Below, piece after piece: positions 22,395 to 35,751 of a stretch of DNA of 64,000 nt (its first letter is position 1; each line of letters opens with the position of its first letter). The notes below the pieces were generated by a model. The model made no database searches. It was not told the origin of the DNA and worked only from the letters and a program-made list of their open reading frames with translations. Source of the DNA: Datisca glomerata. Taxonomy: Eukaryota > Streptophyta > Magnoliopsida > Cucurbitales > Datiscaceae. The DNA lies in assembly GCA_003255025.1 (NCBI GenBank), contig QANY01013145.1, positions 532,719-596,718 on the forward strand, in the 5' to 3' direction. The translations under genes were made by a program, and so were the position numbers.

Positions 22395-24341
22395 ATCTCC
22401 CACTGGGCCACATATGTAACCTTATAAATGTGTTTAACTTTATGAGCTCTCAAAATTTACTATCTTAACCACAAGGTATATCCAAAACAATCTCATCCAT
22501 TCATTATATAGACATAGGATCAAAGCAGTCTTCGTTATCTTTATAGTAAGTAAACCCATTAATGGTCACATGTACCAATACCATCAAACGGCATAGATCA
22601 ATCATGGGTGCGTAGCATGGAAAATTACATGTAATGTGATACATACATGTCTATTTCCAACTGGTCCTACTTTACTTTAGTGAGGTCAACACTAACATAA
22701 TGTCATAGAGTGGAGTGAACTGAATAACTTTATTTCTGATCAGAAAATACCAAATACGTAAATTTTTGACATGATGCAACATAAAGCCATAAACAAACTC
22801 CAACTAAACCATGATATCCTCAAACAACATAACACTTATATGAGCAGTGTGCTCATGAAAGACTTTGGGTGGTAATCCCTTAGTGAGCGGATCCGCTATC
22901 ATAGAGTTTGTCCCAATATCCTCTATGGACATTTGACCACTGTATACTCTTTCTTTTACAACCAAGAACTTAATCTCAATATGCTTTGACTTAGACGAGC
23001 TCATGTTGTCGTTGGAATACGAAACTGCTGATTTTATTGTCACAATACAATGTTAGTGGTCTTTCAATGTTCTTAACAATGGGCAGCCCAGTAACAAATT
23101 TTTGTAAACATATTCCATGATTGGATGCCTCATAACATGCTACAAATGTTGCTGCCATGGTGGATGAAGCTATGAGTGTCTGTTTGACACTCCTCCAAGA
23201 AATGGCTCCACCAACCAATAATTATTGTAGCCTGAAGTGGATCTTCTCTTGTCTTGACATGCAGCAAAATCAGAGTCAGAATACCCAATGACCTCTAATT
23301 GATCCGATCTCTTATACATAAACATATAATCTTTTGTTTTCTGTAAATATCCCATAACCGTTTAGCTGTTTTCCAATGATATATCCCAGGGTTACTAAGA
23401 TATCTTCCCAACACACCAACGATGTAGGAAATGTCTGGACGCGAATAGACTTAAGCATACATTAGACTCCCAACAATAGATGCATAAGGAATCTTCTGCA
23501 TTTCTATAGTTTTAAGGCTAGTTTTCAGGCACTGATTCAGACAAAATTTGTCTCATTTACCGAATGGGGTGTCACTTGGTTTACAGACTTGTATGCCAAA
23601 TCTTTTAAGCACTTTTTCCACACAACTCTTTTGTGATAATCCAAACAAGAACGATCTCGATGTGTCTGAATCCCTAAAACAAAAGAAGTTTCACCAAGAT
23701 CTTTCATTTCAAAATTCTTAAAAAGAAATCTATTGGTCTCATATAACATGCCTAAATCATTATTGGCAAGCAATATATCATCAACATCAAAACCAAGAAT
23801 ATTAACTTACTCCCATTGAGCTTGTGATACATACAATCATCAACAATATTTGCCTCAAAAGCAAAAGAGACGATTATCTGATGAAATTTATGGTACCATT
23901 GACGATAAGCTTGTTTGAGCCCATAGATGGATTTCTTTAGTTTGAAAACCATATTCTTTGCATCCTCAACCACAAAGTTTTCTGGTTGCACCATATAAAT
24001 CGTTTCATCAATATCTCCATTAAGAAACACAATTTTCAGATCCATCTGATGAAATTTAAGATCAAAATGTGCAACAAGTGCCATAATAAAAGAGTCTTTC
24101 GATGAAACAAGAGAGAAAGTCTCTTTAAAATCAATGCCTTCCTTCTGAGTAAAACCTTTAGCTACAAGACGAGCCTTATATATTTCCATATTACGTTTTG
24201 AATCCTTTTTGGTTTTAAATATCCATTTACAATTAATAGGTTTCTTACCTTCAGGTAAAGGGACACAAACTTGATTGTCTTGCATAGACTTATGCTCTTC
24301 ATTCATAGCCTCAATCCAATTTTGAGAATTCATATCTTTCA
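22395..24341 (-). pseudogene. Copia 1 reverse transcriptase and RNase H (inverted)
   Basis: Minus-strand order: MNSQNWIEAMNEEHKSM near 24330, INCKWIFKTKKDSKRN, ARLVAKGFTQKEGIDFKETF, KKSIYGLKQAYRQWYHKF, then the catalytic region. There a frameshift splits the DVDDILL motif near 23790. RNase H blocks follow (VIGYSDSDFAACQDKRRSTS near 23300; AVSYSNDNMSSSKSKHIEIK near 23020). The sequence ends at the polypurine tract and 3' LTR. There is no protease or integrase upstream on this strand; those parts sit at 13748-15911 on the plus strand. The first residues abut the split solo LTR at about 24341. Confidence 0.88.
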
Positions 24342-26197
24342 TGTGTTTATAATTTACTTAAGTCCTAAAACTATTATCAATGTAAGAAGAGTAAAGACAG
24401 AGGGGTCTTTCAGACAAACTCTTCTGAAATAGTTCAGAGCATTATTCATAGTCTTAGGATCGAATGAGCAATCAAATCCGATTACGACTGTTAGGTTGAA
24501 CCAATGGATGCTAGTCTTGGGGTATGGGAGTGGAGACTCAAACGGTTAACCATGATGTGTTATGGAACATGTTGAATAGACAGGTAACAAATTAGTTTAT
24601 AGAAAAAAATCATTTACCTATCTTTAAATCTAATTGTTACACCTTAAGGGTATTTTCATAATTACCTTAATCATGAGATGAATACGTAGCTTGATGTAGT
24701 TAATTGCGATCTTTGACATGTCAAATATGTGAGTTCGAATTGACGGACAATATGTCGGTTGTTGGGATCGTAATTTAACTATATTGGAGTTACGTGATTC
24801 ACAGATATGGAAATTAGTGGTTGGATTGTGAAAACAACAATATCACTTTATGCTTTATTGATGAGTAAGTGAGTAAATAAATTGGGCCTTGTATTCAATG
24901 AATTGAGTCATTGATTAAGAATTATGGTACGAGACAATTCACTATTATGTCTTTCTTATTAATAATCAATAAAGCAGTTAAAGAAATAATAACAAGAGAG
25001 GTAAAATGGTAATTCTACATCCCCACTCTTGTTACTGATATTCATGATGGGTAATATGTTAAAATATTCTGTGGACTGTGAAATAAAAAAATTTATTTGC
25101 ACCAACAGGAAAATGTAGCGCACATGAATCGAGAGTTGATTCGGCATCAAACTTATAGTGGAGTCGTACGATGTCATGATTAAATCGGTCGGGAATTTAT
25201 AAAGATAAATTCACTGAATATTTGAATCCTATAGATTTATTCATGTGGGTCCATTCGGTCTCAGGAATAGCTCATAAGAACATGAATAGAAGAAACGATA
25301 TAAGTTGGACCAAAATATATTTTGCTGCCAAGGTGCATTTCCTACATCTAGTTGTCACTTAATTAGTTAAATGTGATTAATTGTATTGAAATTAACTGAT
25401 TTATTATTGGATAATTAGTAAATAAAAATAAATTAATTAATTGATAGATATCAATTAGATTTATCAATTGGATTGATGAATTTCGATACAACACACACTT
25501 TAAGAGGATATACACAAAATTTGGCCATGGTGGTTATTTTGGGGTTAATTTTTGGAACTTTGAAATATAGGGGTATATTTACAAATTCTTAAAATTAATA
25601 ACTATATATATGTGATAACAATTTGATTGCCACATGAATTGTATTAGATACAACATAATTATAAAACACAGTACTTGATACTAATCAATACAGTGTGTAA
25701 TTACACAGAGAAAAATAATTTTATCTACACCCATCACATGTTGCCGTCAAATTTCAAATTGCAGGAAGAAAATTTTGATTTTTCTTATTCAATCATTTTG
25801 AGAGCCCACACTCAGTTCCTAAATAAATTTTCGCAGGATATATTTATGAAATTAACGAGTGGTTATTGGTGTGAAGAAAATTTTAGGAAATTGGTTCTTA
25901 AAGAACGTACTTGGATTTTGGTTCTTGAAGATTCGGATCTTGAAGTTTGAAGAACGTGAAGAACGAATACAAGGATTCCACCAATTCAAAATTTTTTTTA
26001 CACATCACAAAGGTGAAAATCGTTTCAACCTTTTCCTATTCGTTTAAATATCTGATATGCACGATCATTTGTTGTTTTAATTTTTAATTATTCAATTCGA
26101 TTAAATAAGTTTTAGAAATTTTTTTTGATATTCCGTCCACGAACCGTTCGTGGTTCAAACTTAATTTTTTTTTAATTTTAAAACCACTGATCCAACA
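24341..26197 (+). repeat. Right fragment of the split solo LTR
   Basis: The segment is in reverse orientation to the copia 3 LTRs but matches them through many blocks (for example attcgaattgacgg, the ccaatggatgctag region, and the Phe/His-rich leader end). It ends tccaaca at 26197, followed by TGATC (26198-26202). It lacks the first ~70-130 bp of U3, a piece of which is at 15912-15969. An intact LTR of this group is 1567 bp; this piece is longer because of added AT-rich DNA around 25500-25740. Confidence 0.82.
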
Positions 26198-26202
26198 TGA
26201 TC

Positions 26203-26846
26203 TTCTTCCTCTTGTTACTTTTAACAATAGTGCAAGAAGACTTTTGCTCGAAAACATTTGCCTCGCTCTCTTTGGTCATACTCTTATTGAGTGACTTAAA
26301 AGTCTGTTATTAATTCAACAATTGGGACATGTTAAATTGCAACTTGTTCATAATGTAGTGGGTGGTGTTGGTGGTGAATGCACAAAAAGAAGGTGTGAGC
26401 GATTTAAATATAATGCTGACTTGAGTTCGTTCATCAATGGTCGCCCCATGTACTTCTATCTCCTGTATTATGTTGATCATGTTCAAATCATGTTCACGCA
26501 CAGAAGTACCTTTCTTCATCTTGGTAGTCATGTAGCTCCTAGTAGCCTCATGAAGTCTTTGATCAGACTACTCCATGCTCTCATGCTTGGTTCTCAGAAC
26601 ATCATTCATGCTCACAAGCATGTAGCACTTCGCTTTGTTGTTGGATTGAATCCAAGCATCAAACTTGTCCCTAACATTCTTAGGGGAATTGGTAGCAGGT
26701 TCCTCAGGACATTCCTCAGTAAGACCAAATTTGTGATTCTCACAAATTAGAATCAAGTTTAAATTTGATTTCAATCTTATGAAATTATTACCATTCAGTT
26801 TTTCAAGTGCAAGTAAAGCAGTAATGGGGTTGCACATGGTAGACAT
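26203..26846 (-). pseudogene. Copia 2 gag (UBN2-type), 5' part
   Basis: From an ATG at 26846: MSTMCNPITALLALEKLNGN, NNFIRLKSNLNLILICENHK, a region matching the copia gag (KFDAWIQSNNKAKCYMLVSM), then TQVSIIFKSLTPSFCAFTTN near 26420. It ends in basic residues at 26203, exactly at the solo-LTR target site. The continuation of the protein (NGKGKGMNKKEKKAKT) is at 15974 on the other strand. It has scattered stops. Confidence 0.85.
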
Positions 26847-28736
26847 AATAATAACTGAAAAATAAAACATACATAATTTAATATAATTGAAATAAATATC
26901 CAGAATTCAGAAAGTAAACGTGATGCATGGATGTAACATATTAAACACATAAATTTATCATTTACTAATCCACGGTAAGATAACCTAACAATTAATGTCT
27001 CACCTTAGGGTCGGTCAGATTAATCTTAGAGTGTCTATGAGATATTATCATCCTTATTAATTAAAACTTAAAATATCTCATATTTTCACTTTTAATAATA
27101 AGGTATCGCTTATTCGGACAAGTCACAATCATCCATTTGACAGCTTAATTGTGACTTTGTGAGTCTAACCCATTATTTCAGATTCCATGACTTGATTTAA
27201 AATATGCTGCCTTAGGGTCGGTCAAAACCAAACTACATTACTTAGTCTTATCTTCTTAAGAAGTCCAACATTGGTATTGATATTGTTTGAAACCTTCCTT
27301 AGGGGGATGTAAACAAAGTCATCTCGAGACCCTCACTGCACCTCACGATGTTGTACTAATAATGGAGAACATAAGTTACATTGACATGTCAACCTTCTCC
27401 AACTCATTATTTTAGGATACTGTGTATATATTTTAACTAATCAATGAATTCCAAATTAATTACTAGTTAAAATAAAAACTCCATTAATGTGAAATTAACA
27501 GTTAATCCAATCTATTTTGTCTAAGTTCATTTAAACTTCTAAAGAGCCTAAGTCATAATTATGTGAACTTAGATTAACTAATTAATTACATTCATCAAAC
27601 TTTAATAAAAATCTTTTATTGAAGTTGGTGATTCCAAATGTTACTATAGCCTTTAGAGTGGAGTGATTACCAAGTTTTAACTAATTAAAACCTAATAGTT
27701 TACACGCAATTGATTTCTCAAAACAATTCATATAAACATGTTAGGACAATCCTATCATGTTTCTACTGATGAGATGCATGATCAAATAAAACTATATGGG
27801 GTTTCATGTATGACATGTGATTGAGTAATGCATGGTCATGTTATCAATTATATTTTATTTAATAATTAAATAAAATAATAATGGACCGAGTGACTATTGG
27901 ATATTTCTAAATTACAGCCATTGAAATAAAAAATAAAATTACAAAGATGACTTCCAGATTACATATTTCTAAAATATCTCCTTCTCCATCTGATATCCAT
28001 CTTCATAATTTTCAAGCTTCGAACAAAACCTTTTTAATTAGGAAAAACTATTTTTCTTAATTAGAAATTATCTCTATAATTATCATTTAAAATTATTGAA
28101 TTTGACTTAGTCAATAAATAATTTATTGACTTAGTCAAACTTGTGTCAAACACAATCAATTAATTAATCTCTAATTTTCATAAATTTAAAAATTAAAAAT
28201 TTATTTTAAAACTACATTAATTTCAAAATTTAAAAGATAATAGATAGAGTTAGAGTTATCTTTAAGCTCTGCAGTGATATGATTAGTTGATATAAGGGTT
28301 TCTGCGAAAGTCTCCTAGATGTGACAACAATTGCCACCAACGATAGGACTCTCCCACTACCACCCATCACCCCCCCCCCCNCCCCCCCCCCCCGGACTGC
28401 CGGTAGTCGCCGTCACACATGGCGCTGCCGCCGCCAGAAATCTTATTTATGATGCCAGTGTCGGAACTCCCTAGGACCTATTTTTGCCTTTTCTCCTCGT
28501 TCGCCCAGTGCGTTCTTCGTCTTCTCAGGATCAAAATAATTACAATATAATATTTGAAATAAAATTACAAACATTCATACGCTCTAAATCGGCTTACACA
28601 AGATCTAAGGAAAAATTAAAGAACAAAACATAACCCAATAATCACCATACAATTAACGATCAATAGTTTAACTATACATTCAAAAAATAAGCCATCTATG
28701 CATTCACATATATCAAAATATATTATGAACAATGTA
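26847..28736 (-). other. Leader of copia 2 (non-coding)
   Basis: Between gag and the primer-binding site at 35752-35763, interrupted by copia 3. It is AT-rich with no gene. The phrase ccttagggtcggtcag occurs twice (about 27003 and 27211). A poly-C tract with an unresolved base lies at 28370-28393. Confidence 0.6.
28370..28393. repeat. Poly-C homopolymer with an N at 28381
   Basis: About 23 C residues around one ambiguous base, inside a locally GC-rich patch (28340-28440). Its length is probably not reliable in the assembly. Confidence 0.9.
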
Positions 28737-28741
28737 AGAAC

Positions 28742-30308
28742 TGTTAGGACCGGTTGTTTTTAAAATTAATTAAAAACAAGTTTGAACCACGAACTGTTCA
28801 TGGACGAAATATCATTTTTTCAATTAACTTATTTAATCAAATTAAATAACTTAAAATCAAACAACATGCGATTATGCATATACGGTATTAAACGAGAAAA
28901 TAATGTTAGAAATAATTTTTCTTACCTATAATTTGTATCGGAGAATTTCTGAACTTGCGAAATTTCTTCGAGCATTTTTAAATTTTTGAAAATTCACCCC
29001 CATAAATTCAAATTGCCGAAAATCGGTATATCTCCACAGTGTTAGAGTTGTATTGAAATTTATCAATTCAATTGATAGATTTAATTGATCATTATCAATT
29101 AGTTTATTTATTTGTATTTACTAATTATATAATTATTAGAAAATAATAAATTAATTAATTTCAATACAATTAATCACACTTAACCAATTAAGTGACATCA
29201 CCCATCACATATAGGTGCAGAAAATATGTCTTGGTACCAAAACACATTTTGATCTAATTTACTTCATTTCTTTATTCATGTTCTCATGAGTTATTTCTGA
29301 GATAAATCTAAGAATTCAAATACCCTGTGAATTTATCTCCATAAATTCCTGACCTATATAATCCTGACACGTACGACTCCACTATAGGTTGTCGAATCAA
29401 CTCTCGATTTATGCGCGTTATATTTTCTGTTGGTGTAAATAAACTCTATTTATTTTCATGGTCCACAGAATATTTTAACATAATACCATCGTGAATATCA
29501 GTAACAATAGTGGAATGTAAAATTACCGTTTTACCTCTCTTGTTATTATTTTCTTAACTCCTTTATTGACTGGGAATAAGAAAGACATAATAGTGAATTG
29601 TCACGTACAATTCACAAGTCTTAATCAATGACTAAAATAATTGAAGCCAAGTTAATTTGTTCACACACCCATCAATAAAATATAAGGTGATATTATTGTT
29701 TTCGCAATCCAACCACAAATTTTCATATCTATGAATTACGTAACTTCAATTTCATTGAATTACAATCCCAACAACTGAGGTATTGCCCGTCAATTCGAAC
29801 TCACTCATTTGATATATCAAAGATTGTAACTAACTAAATCAATTTACTTATTCACCTCAAGATTAGAGTAATTACGAAAATACCCTTAAGGTCTAAAAAT
29901 TAGATTTAGAACTAGTTAAAGGGTTTTGGGCCCTAAACTAATTTCTTACCGGTCTATTCAACATGTTCATAACATATCTAGGTTAACCATTTAAGTCTCC
30001 ACTCCCATGCCCCAAGACTGGCTATCATTGGTTCAACCTAACAGTCGTAATCGGATTCGATTATGCAGTCGATCCTAAAACTGCGAATATTGTTCTGAAC
30101 TTTCTCAGAAGAGTTCGTCTGGAGATGCCTCTATTTTCACTCTTCATTCGTTGATGAAAATTTCAGGACTTGAATAATTTATAAACACACTTTAATTTAA
30201 AATAAAACTTTCAATTTATTAATAAGAATTCAATAATACTAATGTTTGAGAAATAATTAATAATAAATAAATAGTTATTACACGTTACTTTATAGAGATA
30301 TTCTAACA
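28742..30308 (-). repeat. 3' LTR of copia 3 (1567 bp)
   Basis: On the minus strand it starts TGTTAGAATATCTC at 30308, directly after the polypurine tract CAAGTGGGATAT. It ends CGGTCCTAACA at 28742. It aligns with 34423-35709. Confidence 0.88.
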
Positions 30309-31660
30309 ATATCCCACTTGGACTAAAGTTGGCGTGTACAATCTCTTATCCCCAAGCCCTCCATATGACCATAAAAAACTTTACTGCTTAAAGTCTTCGT
30401 GAATGGATCTGCCAGGTTGTTGACCGTCGAAATATGCGTAACCACAACTTCTCCACGCTAAACGATTTCTCAAATCAGGTGATATTTACGTTCTATGTGT
30501 TTGGATCTCTTATGGCTTCTAGGTTCCTTAGAATTCACTACAGCCCCACTGTTATCACAATAAAGTGTCATGGGCTTGTCAGCATATAGAATAACTTCTA
30601 GAGTCTTCTAGAACTTCCTAAGCCAGACAACTTCCTTTGCAGCTTCACAAGCTGCCACATATTCAGCTTCCATGGTAGAATCAGCAATGCAAGATTGCTT
30701 GATGCTTCTCCATACAACTGCTCCACCGTTTAGGATGAACACCGATCCTAAAGTGGACCTCATGAAATGCTTATCATCTTAGAAATTGGAATCAGTTTAC
30801 CCCGTCATATTCAAGTCACTACCTGAATACACATGCATGTAATTCCTTGTTCTCCTAATATACTTAAGGATATGTTTGACGACATTCCAATGCTGCATTC
30901 CAAAAACGACTTACTACGCCCACGACATAGCAAATATCATATCTAGTGCAAAACATCATTTACATGAGGCTTACTATGCTGAGGCATAGGAAATCCTTCT
31001 TATGTCTTCCTCTTCTTGAGGAGTCTTGAGAGACTGCTCCTTAGAGAGGCTAATTTCATGTCTAAAACGAAGAAAGCCCTTCTTTGGATTTTTGCATATA
31101 GAAGCGATCCAACACCTTATCAATATGAAATGCTTGAGAAAGTGAAATTGTTTGTTCGTCCGATCTTGAAAGATCTGAGTACATAAGACAAATGCAACTT
31201 CTTCAAGATTTTTCATGTCAAATTACTTTGCAAACCAAATCTTAACATCATATAATTTTCCTACATCATTCCCAATGAGTATAATATCATCTACATATAA
31301 GACTAGAAAAACCACCGTACCTCACACAGGGCTCATCCACGAACCCTTCAAAACCATAGTTCGTAACAGTTTCGTCGAATCTAATATTCCACGATCGTGA
31401 CGCTTGCTTAAGTCCATAAATGAACTTCAACAGTTAGCAAACCTTGCCCTCTTGGACTTTGTCTTTGCTTCAGGACCAACCATGGCCTGCGAGTAGGAGA
31501 CAGGTTCATCATGATCTTTATTTGAGACTGTTGTTAAGGCATCTCCATAAGACATGTACATGTCAGGCTGTCTCACAACCCTCCCGCTATGTCGAGGCTT
31601 CATAGGTTTCTGGCCCCTGTTATGGTTCTTCCATTATTGAATCAGAAACAGTTCCTGATT
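30309..31660 (-). pseudogene. Copia 3 reverse transcriptase (internally deleted) and RNase H
   Basis: Only the later part of RT remains. KFIYGLKQASRSWNIRFDE (near 31420) follows almost directly on a block around 31490 that belongs before the RT core, so the N-terminal RT half is deleted. The YVDD region near 31270 is frameshifted. KNLEEVAFVLCTQIFQDR (31216 leftward), a YASAVGSLMYAM-type RNase H entry near 30975, and WRSCGYAYFDGQQPG near 30410 follow with many stops. Confidence 0.82.
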
Positions 31661-32815
31661 GGGGAGTCGATGTCCTCCCACTCAAATAATTACTCTAGCA
31701 CAAGAGTGTTTCTCGGCTTCACACTTCTTATATATAGTATTCCTCAAGAAAACACGTGTTCGTGCTAACGAATGTTTTCTTGTCAGTGGACTATAAAAGA
31801 TGTATCTTTTCATTCCTTTGGGATATCCTACAAACATGCATAATTCTGATCGACTGGCCAACTTGCCTATCTTCAGTTTCATAACATGTGTTGGGCACCC
31901 CCATATTCTAAGGTGGTTAACCAACGACTTTCATTCATTCCATCTTTCATATGGCATGCCAGACACCTTCTTCGATGAAACTTGGTTCATAATGTATGCT
32001 ATTGTTTTCAATGTATATCCCCAGAAGAAATCTGGGAGGGATGAGTAAATCATCATGGATCTAACCATATCCATCAGAGTTCGATTATTTCTCTATGATA
32101 CATGTTGTGGTGTACCAGGTGTTGTAAGTTGAGAAATAATATATTATTCCTTAAGAAAGTCTCCAAACCCTCCTAGCAAGCGCTCTCCACTACGATCAGA
32201 TCGTAGTGTTTTGATTTATTTTTCTAATTGCTTTTCAACCAAAACCTTATACTCTTTGAACTTTTCAAAGGTTTCAGACTTTTGACGCATTAGATAAACA
32301 TGACCAAAAAAATATCTTCAAACTCTTGCTTGGATATTCAATGGCCCACATACATTACTATGTATGAGTTCAAGGCATTGAGTGGCTCTTTCACCTTTTG
32401 CTAAAAAATGTCTCTTGGTCATTTTGCCTTCTAAACATTTACATGTGGGTAATGACCTCACAATTAAAGTTTGCAAAGGACCATCCTTCACAAGTCTTTT
32501 AATCCTGTCAAGGCTAATATGTCCAACGCGTAAGTACCACAAATAAGTTAGATCGGTTGAGTCAGACTTCAACCTTTTACTATCCCTTTGTGAATCAACA
32601 TTCACTTTAGCGTCACATATTATTGTAACTATTGATTTTATGTAAAATAGTTTATTTATCAAACGTGCAGTAGTAATTAAGTAATCATTTTTAGAAATAC
32701 TAATATCGTTATCAATGAAATTCAAATTGAATCCTTGCTCAATTAAACTAGCTACTAAACCCAGAAAAACCAAGGTATAATAAACATCACGTAAAAATAG
32801 ATTAATTGTTATCAA
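31661..32815 (-). pseudogene. Copia 3 pre-integrase and integrase
   Basis: Minus-strand blocks: LVASLIEQGFNLNFIDNDIS near 32770, TDLTYLWYLRVGHISLDRIK near 32550 (GAG-pre-integrase), CLEGKMTKRHFLAKGERA, LELIHSNVCGPLNI near 32345, then HLRIWGCPTHVMKLKIGKL near 31915 and FVGYPKGMKRYIFYSP near 31830. Stops and frameshifts lie between, and the catalytic core is degraded. Confidence 0.83.
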
Positions 32816-33660
32816 GTTCCAATTAATACAGCCAATACTAGTGCTCTATTCTCCATACGGACAATAAACTCGACCAAGATATCTGCTAGAGATAATCCAG
32901 GCAGTTGCGTATCCAATGTTCATCAACTCCACAGATATGACACTTGTCTCACAACATGTCTACCTTGCAGTGCCCTTACCATTTGCAGCTTTTGAGTTCT
33001 GCTTCTTAACCTTATTTAGACCTCCTCTCGTGTTCCCTTTTGGCGCTAGAGGTGGAAGGCTTACTTTCAGTAAAGTTCGCCTCTCCATTCTTCCTCTTAC
33101 CGTTTAGAAACAAAGTTTCAGGGGTTGCAACTCCTTCATAATTTTAGGAAGTGAGTACCTCAACTTATTCATCAAATAATTAAGTTTGAAACTCTCGAAG
33201 GCATCAGGCTGAGTCTCTAGGATCATATCCACCTGAGTCTCGCCATCAATCTCAGTTTCATATGTTATCTGGCAAGAGTTCCATGTTTTATATATCCTGC
33301 AGTTCATAAGGTTTTGCACAACTACCTGTTTGGCTTAATGACCCTGATCTCCAAACATTTCGGTGATGTTCAACATCATATCAGTGGTGGTTTCATAATT
33401 TTGAAGTTGTTGTTACATCACATTGCTAACAGAAGCCAAGATGTAATATCTGACTCTCTCATCAGAATGTAGCTAAAAAGTATACGCATCATTTTCCTCT
33501 TAAGTCGATTCACTAAAAAACTCAAAGGAACAAAGGGTGGTGAGTACAAACTTGTGCTTTTCAATCGTCAGTACAATATCAAGATTGTGTTTCCAATCAC
33601 TGTAATTTTCACCAGTTAATATTGTTCGCATTTAAGATAGTTGAGAATGTGGATATTGAC
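32816..33660 (-). pseudogene. Copia 3 gag
   Basis: Minus-strand remnants: ENYSDWKHNLDIVLTIEKHK near 33610, YYILASVSNVM, TQVDMILETQPDAFESFKLN near 33240 and YLMNKLRYSLPKIMKEL. It is of the UBN2 gag type, with in-frame stops and frame changes. The zinc-knuckle region (about 33000) is too decayed to show the ligands. Confidence 0.8.
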
Positions 33661-34422
33661 ATGATTATCGAAAATAATAAATAAAGCGGTGTAAATAAAT
33701 GCTCAATCATTTAGAAAAGTATGATTCATGATGAAACTACTTAAATATTTAAAAGTCTATTAAAAAATATTTCCTCCATGATGTTACGATAAAAAATGAT
33801 AGCTTGTCTCATCGAGGGATGAAGTCCAAACTATCTCCTATTGCATCGAGACTCTTCTCGTTTGGTTAATGCTCAAATGTCTCCACATCTAGCTTAACCA
33901 ATCACCAATGATTTTGGTCACCTTAGCCACATTAATTAGCCCCTAATTGGAGATTCCAATGTGCTTCAGTCTAAGTGTTTAACCAACAATCGACTCTTAA
34001 AATTTGCTATGGACTAACAGTCCGTCTATGGGACGACCCTACCCCACCACTTCCTTTAGAAGTCTTAGTTTCTCAAGCAACTCGATGACTCGCGATAACC
34101 CTTATCAAATTTAAAATTCAAAAGATAAAAAGATAAAATAGATAATTATCTTTCAATTCAAAATTATATTTTATACGTTTAAAATTTAAAATTTAAAATT
34201 CAAAATTTAAAAGATAAAGAATATGATAAGGGTTATCGCAAAATATCACAGGGTTTCCTGAACCCTAATTGTTATCGCATAGGGTTTCACAAACCTAGTC
34301 ACCATACAGGCCACGGCAGTGGACAGCGGCGACGATGGGCGTCAGAACAGTATCGTCAGCCGCTAGAACAGTACCTCTGATGTGAACAGTGTCAGAAAAT
34401 GCAATATTCCCTAGATTTTGAG
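33661..34422 (-). other. Leader of copia 3 and degraded end of its 5' LTR
   Basis: No coding sequence. Homology to the other LTR stops at about 34423, so the last ~300 bp of the 5' LTR and the primer-binding site are lost or replaced. An AT-rich patch with aaaatttaaaatttaaaa repeats lies at 34170-34215. Confidence 0.6.
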
Positions 34423-35709
34423 TTGTATCGAGATTCATCAATCCAATTGATAGATTTAATTGATCATTATCAATTAATTAGTTAATTTATTTCTAATTAC
34501 TAATTATCCAATAATTAGAAAATAATAAACTAATTAATTTTAATATAAATAATCACACTTAACTAATTAAATGATATCACCCATCACATATAGGTGTAGG
34601 TAATATGCCTTCGCACTAAAACACATTTTGATCCAATTTACTTTGTTTCTCTATTCCAGTTCTCATGAGCTATTTCTGAGACCGAATGAATCATCATGAA
34701 AAAATCTAAGAATTCAAATACCCAGCAAACTTATCTCTATAAATTCATGACCTATTTAATCCTGACATTGTACGACTCCAGTATATGTTCGATACAAAAT
34801 CAACTCTCGATTCATGCGCGCTACATTTTTTGTTGGGATAAATAAACTCTATTTATTTTCACGGTCCACGGAATATGTTAACATAATACTCATCGTGAAT
34901 ATCAGTAACAAGAGAGGAATGTAAAACTATCATTTTACCCCTCTTGTTATTATTTCCTTAACTCCTTTATTGACTGTGAATAAGAAAGACATAATAGTAA
35001 ATTGTCTCGCACAATTCACAAGTCTTAATTAATGACTCAATTCATTGAATACCTTATCAGGTTAATTCATTCACACACTCATCAATAAAGCATAAGGTGA
35101 TATTGTTGCTTTCACAATCCAATCATGAATTTTCATATCTGAGAATTACGTAACTCCAACTTAATTAAATTACAATCCAAACAGCCGAGATATTACCTGC
35201 AAATTCGAACTCACATATCAAATATTATAACTAACTAAATCAAGATATGTATTCACCATAAGATTAAGGAAATTACAAAAATACCCTTAAGGTCTAACAA
35301 TTAGATTTAGAGCTGGGTAAATGGTTTTAGGCTCTAAACTAATTTGTTACCGGTCTATTCAACATGTTCATAACATGTCTAGGTTAACTGTTTGAGTCTC
35401 CACTCCTATGCCCCAAGAATGGCATTCATTGGTTCAATCTAACAGTCGTAATCGGATCCGATTGCTCAGTCGATCCTAAGACTGTGAATATCATTCTGAA
35501 CTTTCTTAGAAGAGTTCTTCTAGAGATGTCTCTATCTTCACTATTCGTTCGTAAATGAAAGTTTCAAAACATGAACAATTTATAAACGCGCTTTAATTTA
35601 AAATAAAACTTTCAATTTATTCATAAGAATTCAATAATACTAATGTCATAGAAATAACTAAATACAAATAAATTATTATTACACGCTACTTTATGGACAT
35701 ATTCCAACA
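34423..35709 (-). repeat. 5' LTR of copia 3 (partial)
   Basis: On the minus strand it starts TGTTGGAATATGTCC at 35709 and aligns with 30308 leftward down to gagttgtatcgag at 34423. It has many substitutions relative to the 3' LTR, so the element is not young. Confidence 0.86.
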
Positions 35710-35751
35710 AGAACACCCACACAGCATTTAGTATACAAATATATAATGATC

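Larger units (their letters stand above)
28742..35709 (-). mobile_element. Copia element 3, long-LTR Ty1/copia, ~6.97 kb, degenerate
   Basis: Both outer ends show TG/CA termini, and both are flanked by AGAAC (28737-28741 and 35710-35714), a perfect target duplication. It reads on the minus strand: 5' LTR (right), leader, gag, protease/integrase, RT-RNase H, polypurine tract, 3' LTR (left). Every coding domain is broken. It is inserted in the leader of copia 2, 37 bp from the copia 2 primer-binding site. Confidence 0.88.

Noticed and set aside
12188..24341. Two independent copia insertions in opposite orientation instead of one inverted element
   Set aside because: Both halves carry LTRs of the same family and similar length, are complementary in content with no overlap, and meet the same breakpoints that split the solo LTR. 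One inversion is simpler.
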